This document shows positions 17,812 to 25,807 of a stretch of 46,396 nt of DNA, one piece after another (positions within the stretch are counted from its first letter, which is position 1; every line of letters starts with the position of its first letter). The notes beneath the pieces are model-generated. The model was not told the origin of the DNA. It saw only the letters and a program-made list of their open reading frames with translations, and searched no databases. Source of the DNA: Bryobacterales bacterium (GTDB lineage Bacteria; Acidobacteriota; Terriglobia; Bryobacterales; Bryobacteraceae); contig PLDF01000167.1 in NCBI GenBank assembly GCA_003135055.1, forward strand, positions 1-46,396, in the 5' to 3' direction. Both the position numbers and the translations under genes were made by a program.

Positions 17812-17918
17812 TCGCGCTGTCCTGAAATGCCAAGTTATCATAAATTGGTGCGGCTTATGAAGCCAAAACACGGAAGTGAAGAAGCGTACTTCGCCAATTG
17901 GCGCCTTTGCTGACCGCC

Positions 17919-18944
17919 ATGGAGCCCGCCGCCGATCCTTCGCCACGCCGCAAGCTGCCATCCTGGGCGCCACAGGCCGCCGGTTACCTGGTGTCCGCCG
18001 GTTGCCTGATATGGGTGCTGCACGGTTACCCCATCAGACAGGAACTGATTCCCGCGATTCGCGATCTGGATTGGAAATGGGTAGCGCTTGCCATCGTGTT
18101 GGACCTTTCAGTCTACCTGGTACATGGATGGCGATGGCGTACGTTGCTTGAACCAGTCATCCGTTTAGGTTATTGGCGCACGGTTCAAGCGATCTACATC
18201 GGTCTGTTCGCCAACGAGGTGCTGCCGTTGCGCACCGGCGAATTGATCCGCTGCTACCTGCTGGCGCATTGGAACAATCTGCGCATCTCGCTAAGCTTCG
18301 CTTCGGCCGCCGTCGAACGCGTGATTGACGGTATCTTTCTGGTTGCCTGTTTTCTGATCACCGCCGATTTGGTCAGAGGGACTCCGAAAGATCTGACGAT
18401 TCTGGTACAGGTATTGGGCGCGCTGCTGATTCTGCTGGCGCTGGCGCTGCTGTGGATTGTTACGCGCAAACAGGAAGCGCATGCCGCTTTCAGCGAGAGC
18501 AAGTGGTCGTCGACGTTCCGGCACGTGATCGAGGGCCTGCACCTGATGGGGAATTGGCGGACGCTCGGCCGGACCACGGCGATCAGCCTGCTGTACGTGT
18601 GTCTTCAGTTCGGATCGTTATGGGCGTTGATGAAAGCGTATGAACTGGATCTTTCGTTTTGGGCCGCGGCGGGGGTGGTAACCATCGTCCGGCTGTGGAC
18701 CGTGGTACCCAGCGCGCCGGCAAACCTTGGTCTTCTTAACGCCGCTTGCTTCGCGGCAATGCGCGGCTTGGACGTCGAACCGACAGTCGCCCAGACATTC
18801 TCAATCATCATGTTCGCGGCCTGGACCTTGCCGATAGTGGTTTGTGGAGCGATCGCCACGGCGCTCACGGGGTCGAATATCGCCGAGTTACGCGACCGCG
18901 CCAAGCATGGGGTTCAAGCCGCGCATCGCGGGCCGATTCAGTAG
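17919..18944 (+). CDS. Lysylphosphatidylglycerol synthase-like membrane protein (flippase-like)
   Basis: 341 residues with about eight hydrophobic segments, matching the LPG_synthase_TM/UPF0104 family. The diagnostic blocks are YIGLFANEVLPLRTGELIRC near 95 and FASAAVERVIDGIFLVACFL, then the LWTVVPSAPANLGLLNA block near 260 (family P-x-P-G-x-G-region). The family includes the membrane half of MprF and archaeal AglD; the catalytic aminoacyl-transfer domain of MprF is absent, so a lipid-flipping or glycolipid role is likely. The long frame opens with TTG at 17898; ATG 17919 is the likelier start. Confidence 0.87.
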   Translation: MEPAADPSPRRKLPSWAPQAAGYLVSAGCLIWVLHGYPIRQELIPAIRDLDWKWVALAIVLDLSVYLVHGWRWRTLLEPVIRLGYWRTVQAIYIGLFANEVLPLRTGELIRCYLLAHWNNLRISLSFASAAVERVIDGIFLVACFLITADLVRGTPKDLTILVQVLGALLILLALALLWIVTRKQEAHAAFSESKWSSTFRHVIEGLHLMGNWRTLGRTTAISLLYVCLQFGSLWALMKAYELDLSFWAAAGVVTIVRLWTVVPSAPANLGLLNAACFAAMRGLDVEPTVAQTFSIIMFAAWTLPIVVCGAIATALTGSNIAELRDRAKHGVQAAHRGPIQ

Positions 18945-19028
18945 CGCCTGGCGGCGCCGGCTATTTCCTTAACATTTCTTTACCGCCCCGCCTGTATCCG
19001 CACCGCCGCGTACCGCGCCTTTACGGGC

Positions 19029-19796
19029 ATGCAGCTCCTGAATAGCCGGCCCTTGAGCCGCCGCGGCATCATCCAAGGCCTCACCCTCGGCACTGCCGCG
19101 TTCACTACGCCCGGCCTCTTTGCGGAGCAGTTGACGGCGACGCCGCGGCTCACCGAAGGTCCTTACTATCCCGATAAGATGCCGCTCGATACCGATAACG
19201 ATCTGCTCGTTATCAACGACGCCATCACGCCCGCCGTCGGCGAAATCACGTACCTCACCGGGCGCGTTCTCGGCGCTGGCGGAGAGCCCGTGCGCAACGC
19301 ATTCGTGGAAATCTGGCAGGTGGATGGCCGCGCATCTTACATTCACTCGCGCGGGCGCAACCCCAACGGTTACGACTCGAATTTTCAAGGTTACGGGCGC
19401 TTCCTCACCGGCGGCAAGGGCGAGTATTCCTTCCGCACCATCAAGCCGATTCCGTATTCCTTGCAGGGAATGGCCCGTGCGCCGCACATCCATATTGCCG
19501 TGAGCAAGAACGGACATCGCCTGCTCACCACGCAGTTTCTCATCAAAGGGCACGAGGCCAATGCGCGCGACAACGTCTTCAACCAGCTGCGCGACCCGCG
19601 CGACCGCGATGCCGTGCTGGTGGATTTTCAGCCGTTGCCCGGCTCCAAATTCGGCGAGCTCTCCGCCAACTTCGACATCGTATTCAGCCGCACCCCGCAG
19701 GAAGCCGACGACGGCAAGCTGACCGGCGGCATCGGCAAATCGGAAGGCGGCGGACGCGGCCCCGGCTTCGGACATCAGCCTCCGCGATGGCGCTAG
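19029..19796 (+). CDS. Intradiol ring-cleavage dioxygenase-like protein (exported)
   Basis: 255 residues. The N-terminus LSRRGIIQGLTLGTAAFTTP has a twin Arg and a hydrophobic stretch, consistent with export. The fold is that of protocatechuate 3,4-dioxygenase: TEGPYYPDKMP, LTGRVLGAGGEPVRNAFVEI, WQVDGRASYIH, then the Fe(III) ligand set with Tyr in NFQGYGRF, Tyr in IKPIPYSL and two His in RAPHIHIAV. It probably opens catechol-type rings between the hydroxyls; the substrate is unknown, and exported members may act on plant phenolics. The C-terminus is Gly-rich. It begins 84 bases after the membrane-protein gene. Confidence 0.88.
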   Translation: MQLLNSRPLSRRGIIQGLTLGTAAFTTPGLFAEQLTATPRLTEGPYYPDKMPLDTDNDLLVINDAITPAVGEITYLTGRVLGAGGEPVRNAFVEIWQVDGRASYIHSRGRNPNGYDSNFQGYGRFLTGGKGEYSFRTIKPIPYSLQGMARAPHIHIAVSKNGHRLLTTQFLIKGHEANARDNVFNQLRDPRDRDAVLVDFQPLPGSKFGELSANFDIVFSRTPQEADDGKLTGGIGKSEGGGRGPGFGHQPPRWR

Positions 19797-19910
19797 CTCG
19801 GCGCCATGCTAGCTCGGCGCCAGCCGTCCTATTCCCTCTGGCTCCATGGGTGCGAAATCAGCCGGTATCCATTTCGAAAGTCCGGACATGTATTGCAAGA
19901 CCGCTTGCTC

Positions 19911-20020
19911 ACGCGCGCGGCTCCGATCGGAGCCGCGACCGTGAGGGAGTGATCTTCCGAAATATGTGACCATATTTGCGAAACTGCGTACTTAGCTAAG
20001 CTAGCAGCCATTCGCAATAG
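19911..20020 (+). repeat. Dispersed palindromic repeat, copy B
   Basis: Contains the perfect 16-base palindrome GGCTCCGATCGGAGCC at 19919-19934, followed by GCGACCGTGAGGGAGTGATC. It lies between the converging ends of the dioxygenase and adenosine-specific kinase genes, and matches copies at 101-208 and (inverted) 35298-35344. A short direct repeat, GCTAGCTCGGCGCCA, lies just before it at about 19793-19822. Confidence 0.65.
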
Positions 20021-20025
20021 AGGCG

Positions 20026-20508
20026 CTACCGTTTGTACCCGATGGTTCGAAGGAATGCGCGCCGCGTTTCCGCGTCTTGCGCGGTTTCGACGCCCTGCGG
20101 CGGAGTGCCGTCGATCACGCCCATCACTCCCCTGCCCTGCTCGCTCTCGGCCACCACCACCTGCACCGGATTCGCGGTCGCGCAGTAGATGGTACACACT
20201 TCGGGAACGTCTTTGATCCGGCTGAGCACGTTGATCGGATAACCCTCGCGCATCACCACCACGAAGATATGGCCGGCGGCGATGGCAGCGGCGTTTCGCG
20301 CGGCGGCCGCCCGTAGCGGCTCGTCGTTGCCATCGACACGCGTGAGACAGGGCCCCGACGCTTCGTTGAACGCCACGCCGAACTTCATCTGCGGGACGGT
20401 GTTGACGACTGCCTCGTAAATATCCTCCACGGTCTTGATGAAGTGCGACTGGCCGAGAATCAGATTCCCGCCTTCGGGAATCTCGAGGGGGATAAGCTTG
20501 AGCTCCAT
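20026..20508 (-). CDS. Adenosine-specific kinase (DUF355 family)
   Basis: 160 residues matching the Adenosine_kin (PF04008) family over its whole length: IPEGGNLILGQSHFIKTVED near 8-27, VPQMKFGVAFNEASGPCLTR, AAGHIFVVVMREGYPINVLS, VPEVCTIYCATANPVQVVVA and ESEQGRGVMGVIDG. Structural work on archaeal members proposed adenosine binding; the in vivo role is not well established. I chose ATG 20508 because the family begins MELKLIPLEIPEG; the ATG ten codons upstream has no homologous sequence. Divergent from the DUF4097-like gene. Confidence 0.92.
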   Translation of the reverse strand: MELKLIPLEIPEGGNLILGQSHFIKTVEDIYEAVVNTVPQMKFGVAFNEASGPCLTRVDGNDEPLRAAAARNAAAIAAGHIFVVVMREGYPINVLSRIKDVPEVCTIYCATANPVQVVVAESEQGRGVMGVIDGTPPQGVETAQDAETRRAFLRTIGYKR

Positions 20509-20571
20509 GAGAAAACCAGCATACACCAGCCCCTGCACGTTATTGAAGGATCGGTGCGATGATAGAGATAT

Positions 20572-21270
20572 ATGATCCGCGGAGTCGCGCCTCTGGCGCT
20601 AGCGCTTTGCCTGCCGCTGCTGCCGAAAACGCCCCTGCAGCCGGTCCAGGTGGTCACCACCGATCGCGTGGATTTCGCCGCGGGCGGAACCATCCGCTTC
20701 GAGGGAAGCGTGGGCGAGCTGAATATCGAAGGGTGGGACCAGCCGCAAGTTCAGGTGACGCTCACGCGCTTCGACTACGCGGATGCGGCGGACCGGAACA
20801 AAGACCGCGAGAAAGGCAGACTGGAGCGCATCGCGGTCAAAACCGAGAAACGCTCGGGCAACGAGCTGGTGATCGCCACGACGCTGCCTCACCGCAATTA
20901 CTTCGTTCGCAAAGTACGCGGCGCGACCGACTCGGACATGAATTACCGCATCATGGTCCCGCGGGATTCTCACCTCATCGTCCATCACGGCGATGGCGAC
21001 GTGATGGTGTACGATGTGGGCGGCGATATCGAAGCCACCGTTCGCACTGGCGCCATCGTTGTGCAGCTGGAGGATCCGGCGCAGTATGCCATTGACGCCC
21101 GCTGCAAGGTGGGCGAAGTATACAGCGATTACGACGGAAAGTACCGCACGCACCTACGCGTCGGGGAAGGTTTCTTGGCCTCTGCGCAGCCGCCCGCACA
21201 CCGCGTGTTTTTGAGGGTTCGGATCGGCGACATCGACATCGTGAAAATGGGCACGAATCCCATCAAGTAG
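20572..21270 (+). CDS. Secreted DUF4097-like beta-strand protein
   Basis: 232 residues. The N-terminus MIRGVAPLALALCLPLLPKT looks like a signal peptide. The rest is a run of short beta strands of the DUF4097 (putative adhesin) type: GTIRFEGSVGELNIEGWDQP, YRIMVPRDSHLIVHHGDGDV, MVYDVGGDIEATVRTGAIVV, VGEVYSDYDGK and VRIGDIDIVKMG. The function of such solenoids is unknown; they sit in the envelope. It is convergent with the M56-TIGR03435 array, with repeats between. Confidence 0.8.
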   Translation: MIRGVAPLALALCLPLLPKTPLQPVQVVTTDRVDFAAGGTIRFEGSVGELNIEGWDQPQVQVTLTRFDYADAADRNKDREKGRLERIAVKTEKRSGNELVIATTLPHRNYFVRKVRGATDSDMNYRIMVPRDSHLIVHHGDGDVMVYDVGGDIEATVRTGAIVVQLEDPAQYAIDARCKVGEVYSDYDGKYRTHLRVGEGFLASAQPPAHRVFLRVRIGDIDIVKMGTNPIK

Positions 21271-21380
21271 GACAGGCATCGAGGCCTGTCATTTGGCGGC
21301 ACGAAGAAGACAGTGCATGAGGCATAGCCACGCCTGTCCTGTCCCGAGCCGCTCCGGGCGCCCGGCCTTCCAGTGTCAAT

Positions 21381-21423
21381 CTGTGATTTGACCTCTGTGA
21401 TCGGACCTCTGTGATTTGGACCT
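21381..21423 (+). repeat. Three tandem 14-15 bp repeats
   Basis: CTGTGATTTGACCT, CTGTGATCGGACCT and CTGTGATTTGGACCT follow each other directly. Just upstream (21271-21345) is a GACAGGC...GCCTGTC hairpin series. No gene lies in 21271-21434; this is the junction between the plus-strand DUF4097 gene and the minus-strand array. Confidence 0.75.
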
Positions 21424-21434
21424 GGCCGCTGACC

Positions 21435-21612
21435 TGGCGCGGGCGGGCGGTCTGGCGTGGCCGGCAGCGCCGCAATCATAGCGGCAAGCGCAACCCAGGC
21501 GAGAATGTGTCGCGCGTTCGTGCGGCGGCGTATGCGGCGGGCGGACCAAGATCCAGCCGAGGCGTTCCACTCACGGCTGCGACGCGAGGAACTGCAAGGC
21601 GTTCACCGGAGC
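21435..21612 (-). pseudogene. Remnant of a third M56 (BlaR1-like) gene
   Basis: Read on the minus strand, this starts VNALQFLASQP, then a TGA where the intact copies have Trp, then VERLGW. A deletion of roughly 30 codons removes the first membrane helix, and another frame continues RHILAWVALAAMIAALP. The intact neighbours read MQFLASQPWVERLGWTLIHF and RYILACVALAAMMAAPLVTW. It follows the stop of unit 1 exactly as unit 1 follows unit 2, so it is the truncated third member of a tandem array. Everything beyond the first two helices is gone. Confidence 0.8.
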
Positions 21613-21619
21613 ACGAAGA

Positions 21620-23444
21620 TCAGTTCTCCGTGGGTCTCTCCACGTGATCGATTACGAGGACCTCAACCGGACCTTTCGCCGATTCGAGTCTCAGCCCGAG
21701 CTGTTCCTGCAGGGCGGTGAAGATAGACGGGCCGGCGGGGTCGGCAGAGGGCGTGGCGCCACTGGGGGCGGGCCCGTAGGGGCCCGTCAAGAGGCCAAGG
21801 ATATCATCGGCGGCAAACTCCGGATGGACATCGAGTCTCTCCGTGATTCCGGTCTTGTCGACCACAGGGCGGTCCAGCAGATTCGAAAGGGGCCTGATCA
21901 AATCCGTCATGGTGGCCATTCCCCCGGCCAGCCGCGCCTGTGGCACGGAGATCAATACGATGACGCGGCCGCAGGGCGCAAGTTCCGGCTGACCGGGATT
22001 GGGCGGTGGCAGCGGTTCCGGCGTATTCGGGTCCGCACAACCTCCCTCCTTCGGCGGTTGCAGGTTGATGCCGTTCTTTGCCGCGGTCAGCACATAGACG
22101 GGGAGTTCTCTGGTTTCGCGGTGGATCTTCAGCTTGAACCTTTCCGCGAGAAGCGCCTGCGTCATCAGCCGCGTCTGAGCCCGGCTGGGATTGCCCTGCG
22201 CCTTGGCGTCGATATCGTAGCGATCGGAATTGACCCAGCCCGGACCTCCCGAGATCTGAAATGGTTTGACGCCATACGCGTCCTGGATGAGAAACCGCGC
22301 AAGAACCCCTTCCGCGGTCAATCGGCCGCCGGGAAGCGCGCGGATATCGCCAGCGCCCCCAACTGTGCTGGAATTCGGCTTGATCGAAGCGACGTCAAAT
22401 CGCGGCGAATCGGCGGACTGGCCGAACACGCCGACAGCCGCTAATGCCAGAAGAATCGCGCTCACCATGACTCCCGGCAACGGGAGCGTCCGCGATAGCG
22501 GTCCCGGCTGACCCAGCAACCTTGCGATTCGGTCCGCCAGCGACCCGCCGTTTGCGGTCATAGCAGCTTGAAGGTGGGCCGCGCGCGACGATTCGAGACT
22601 CCGCCAGAGCGAGCGCATAAGTGAACGCGTCGCCGCTAAGCGACACTGCCACGTCGTCGCAGCATAACTCCCGCTCTGCGCGAATGTGTCCCGACACCCA
22701 CCAGACCGCGGGATGGTAGAACAGCAGCGACTCGGCGACGCTTTGCAGTATGTTGACCAGATAATCGTGGCGGCGGATGTGCGCCAGCTCATGAATCAAG
22801 AGCGCCTCGATCTGTTCGGACGGCAATCCGGCGAGCGCTCCGATGGGCACAAGCGCCACGGGGCGCAGCCAGCCGATTACTGCCGGGGCCTGCACCAGCG
22901 CGGAGATCAGTAAGCGAACCGGACGAGTGACTCCGACTCGGGCTTTGAGACGGTTGAGCGTCTGCTGCCATTCGGGCGGCGCCGGGCGAACCAGCGTGGA
23001 CCCGATGCGCGCCGCTACGATCCAGCCGCCTATCAAACGAATCCAGAGAGCTATCGCGCCCGCGAGCCATATCGCAACCACCCATGGCAGGAATTGCGCG
23101 GGCTGTACGCCGGAAACTGTTCCAATGAATGACACGGGCGGAGTCGCAGTGACAGTCGAAGCAGTCACTGGGACACGACTGATGAGACTGGCGGAGACTG
23201 GAGCCGCGTTCGATGAGCGCATCAGGCTCCACGTGACAAGCGGCGCCGCCATCATAGCCGCGAGCGCGACACAGGCAAGAATGTATCGTGTTTTCGGGCT
23301 TGATGAGTTCGCCACCCAGATACGCGCGGCGGCGTAGATAGCGGAGATCAGTACGCCCTGCCAGAGGAAGTGGATCAGAGTCCAGCCGAGGCGTTCTACC
23401 CACGGCTGTGACGCTAGGAACTGCATGACATTCACCGCGACCAT
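21620..23444 (-). pseudogene. M56 metallopeptidase-TIGR03435 fusion, unit 1 (frameshifted)
   Basis: The first part (23444 to about 22610) is a BlaR1-type membrane peptidase: four hydrophobic segments, the zinc motif HELAHIRRHDY, ERELCCDDVAV and FTYALALAE. The second part (about 22605 to 21620) has a further membrane helix (GVMVSAILLALAAVGVFGQS) and a TIGR03435 domain beginning PRFDVASIKPNSS and ending VEVLVIDHVERPTEN. Compared with unit 2, one extra base after GCGGAG (about 22606-22612, minus strand TCTCGAATCG against ATAGAATCG) puts the halves in different frames. It starts four bases after the stop of unit 2. The peptidase would sense a signal and cleave BlaI; no penicillin-binding domain is present. 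Confidence 0.85.
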
Positions 23445-23448
23445 AAAA

Positions 23449-25249
23449 TCAATTCTCCGTGGGTCTCTCCACACGATCGATGATGAGAACTTCCACCGGA
23501 CCCTTCGTCGATTCAAGTTTCAGCCCGAGCTGTTCCTGTAGGGCGGCGAGAATGGAGGGGCCAAGATCACTGGGCGGGCCCGGGGGGGCCGGCAATGCGG
23601 CCGTGGTTTCATCCGGGAGGAAATCCAGACGGACGTCGAAGAGCTCCGTGAACCCGGTCTTGTCGATCACGGCGCTGCCGAGCGCCAGGGACAGCGTCCG
23701 GATGAACTCCGGCATAGGTACCTTTCCGCCCTGCATCCTGGCGCCCGAGGGGAGCAACATCACCCGGACGCTGCCGCACGGCGCCAAGGGCGCCCGGCCC
23801 TCCCCGGGTGGTGGCAGTCTGCCCCCGGCAGAGAAAGTCGACGCGTCCGGGGTAGTGCTCAAGCAACCCCCTTCCTTCGGCGTTGGCAGCTTGAAGCCGC
23901 TCTTCGCCGCAATCAGCGCATACACCGGAAGTTCTCTCGTTTCGCGGTGAACCTTCAGCTTGAACCTGTCTTCGAGAAGGCGATTGCAGCATCAGGAACA
24001 CCTGGCGCTGGCTGGCTTTGGCATCCGCCTTCGCCTCGATGTTGTAGCCAGCGGAATCGATCCAACCCGGACCTCCCACGATCTGAAAGGATTGGAGGGC
24101 ATACGCATTCTGCATGAGCATGCGGACAAAAGCGTTTTCGGTATGCAAGCCGCCGGGAAGCGGGCGAACAATATGGCGCGGAGCCGCGGACGTATCGAGC
24201 TTGATCGATGCCACGTCAAATCGGGGCGTATCGGCGGACTGGCCGAACATCACGCAAGCCGTGACCGCCAGGAGAATCGCGCCCACCAAGCCTCCCGGTC
24301 CGGGGAGTGTCCGCGATGCCGGCCGCGACTGACCCAGCAACCTTGCGATCCGGTCCGACAGCGAACCGCCGTCGGCGGCCATGGCGGCATGAAGGTGGGC
24401 CGGACGCGACGATTCTATTTCCGCAAGGGCTAGCGCATAAGTGAACGCGTCGCCAGTGACTGACACAGCAACGTCGTCGCAGCATAACTCGCGCTCGGTG
24501 CGGATGTGTCCCGACACCCACCAGACCGCGGGATGGTAGAACAGCAACGCTTCGGCTACGCTTTGCAGAATGTTGACCAGATAGTCGTGGCGGCGGATGT
24601 GCGCTAACTCGTGACTCAAGAGCGCTTCGATCTGTTCGGACGGCAGGCCGGCGAGCGATCCGATGGGCACAAGCACTACGGGGCGAAGCCAGCCCACCAC
24701 CGCCGGCGCCTGGACCAGCGCGGAGATTAGCAATCTAACTGGACGAGAGACTCCGACTCGGGCTTTGAGACGGTTGAGCGTCTGCTGCCATTCGGGCGGC
24801 GCCGGGCGAACCAGCCTGGACCCGATGCGCGCGGCTACGATCCAGCCACCTATCAAACGCATCCAGAGCGCTATTGCGCCCGCGAGCCAGATTGCCACCA
24901 CCCATGGCAGGAATTGTGCGTGCTGTGTGTCAGTTTCAAGCAGGAATACGGGCGGAGTCGCAGTGACAGTCGAGGCGGTCACGGGGACACGACTGATGAG
25001 ACTGGCGGAGACTGGAACCGCGTCCGATGGGCGCATCAGACTCCATGTGACAAGCGGCGCGGCCATCATCGCAGCCAGTGCAACGCATGCGAGGATGTAT
25101 CGCGTGTTCGGGCGCGATGAGTTCGCTATCCAGCTTCGCGTGGCGGCGTACAAAGCTGCGATTAAGACACCCTGCCAGAGGAAGTGGACCAGGGTCCAGC
25201 CGAGGCGTTCCACCCACGGCTGTGACGATAGTAACGGAATGGCGCTCAT
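23449..25249 (-). pseudogene. M56 metallopeptidase-TIGR03435 fusion, unit 2 (frameshifted)
   Basis: Very similar to unit 1 at the DNA level. MSAIPLLSSQPWVERLGWTL opens the BlaR1-type peptidase with HELAHIRRHDY and ERELCCDDVAV, then DRIARLLGQ, a fifth helix and PRFDVASIKLDTS starting the TIGR03435 domain. Here the frame breaks about 130 residues later: the minus strand reads CAATCG-CC-TTCTCGAAGAC where CAATCG-C-TTCTCGAAGAC would restore LQSLLEDRFKLKVHRETREL (about 23976-23984). The remainder, VYALIAAKSGFKLPTPKEGG to VERPTEN, is in another frame ending at 23449. The start ATG overlaps the BlaI stop by four bases. A sequencing error cannot be excluded. Confidence 0.85.
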
Positions 25250-25659
25250 CGGGACCGTCCTTTCTCTTTCGCGAACGTCTGAAGCATTTTGCGGATATCG
25301 GCCAGTTCCTCGCTCGAAGCGGGCTGCGCCGACAGAGCGCCCAGGACCAGGCTGGCGGCCGATCCGTCGAACGCCCGCTTCAGCAAATCGGCCGCGATCT
25401 GTCGCTGGGTTTGCTCTTTGGGGACGCCGGACTCATAGACGTGCGACCGGAAGCGCTCGCTGCGGACCAGCAGGCCCTTCCCAGTCATCAATTGCATCTG
25501 CTTCAGCGTGGTGGTGTAGCCGTTATCTTTGCCAAGCTCTTCGTGGACTTCACGCACGGTCGCCGGGCCCAGCCGCCAGAGAACTGCGAGGATGTCGATT
25601 TCAGCGCCAGTGGGAAGCGGCGGCGCCTGGCGTTTGCGATTTGAGGTATTCGGAGCCAT
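25246..25659 (-). CDS. BlaI/MecI/CopY-family repressor
   Basis: 137 residues. The winged helix is recognisable from GAEIDILAVLWRLGPATVRE, VHEELGKDNGYTTTLKQMQL, MTGKGLLVRSERFRSHVYES and the C-terminal dimer region LLKRAFDGSAASLVLGALSA. Such repressors hold down their own operon until a membrane peptidase of the BlaR1 type cleaves them. Here the peptidase genes follow directly (ATGA overlap at 25249-25246). The leader is extremely short and has no Shine-Dalgarno: the -10 hexamer ends only 8 bases before the ATG, so the mRNA is probably leaderless. Two operator-like palindromes overlap the promoter. Confidence 0.93.
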   Translation of the reverse strand: MAPNTSNRKRQAPPLPTGAEIDILAVLWRLGPATVREVHEELGKDNGYTTTLKQMQLMTGKGLLVRSERFRSHVYESGVPKEQTQRQIAADLLKRAFDGSAASLVLGALSAQPASSEELADIRKMLQTFAKEKGRSR

Positions 25660-25667
25660 CTAAAGCG

Positions 25668-25696
25668 ACAATACAACGATTTAAAACGTATGTCAA
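25668..25696 (-). promoter_or_regulatory. Sigma70-type promoter of the blaI operon
   Basis: On the minus strand a perfect -35 TTGACA (25696-25691), a 17-base spacer and a -10 TATTGT (25673-25668) precede the BlaI ATG (25659). The expected start of transcription is within one or two bases of the ATG. Confidence 0.7.
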
Positions 25697-25709
25697 CGAT
25701 AAAAATCGT
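25676..25709 (-). promoter_or_regulatory. Two operator-like palindromes in the blaI promoter
   Basis: ACGATTT-AAAACGT (25676-25689, 6 of 7 pairs) lies in the promoter spacer, and ACGAT-AAAA-ATCGT (25696-25709, perfect 5-bp arms) touches the -35. Their centres are 20 bases apart, about two helical turns, so two BlaI dimers could bind on one face. Binding here would block the polymerase. Assignment to BlaI is inference from position. Confidence 0.6.
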
Positions 25710-25715
25710 ATGCGG

Positions 25716-25803
25716 GACGGGCCTCCTGGCCCGTCAGGCTGTCAGACGGTTTGTCAGGCTGGTCAACCACTTCCGGCAAAAGGACAGGCCGGGAGGCCTG
25801 TCC
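25716..25803. repeat. Paired GC-rich hairpins between blaI and the GH27 gene
   Basis: GACGGGCC-TCCT-GGCCCGTC (25716-25735) and GGACAGGCC-GGGA-GGCCTGTCC (25782-25803), joined by a stretch with GTCAG repeated. The second hairpin ends 4 bases past the GH27 stop on that gene's transcript, so it may act as a terminator. It belongs to the same style of short palindrome seen at 16948 and 21271. Confidence 0.6.
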
Positions 25804-25807
25804 TACT

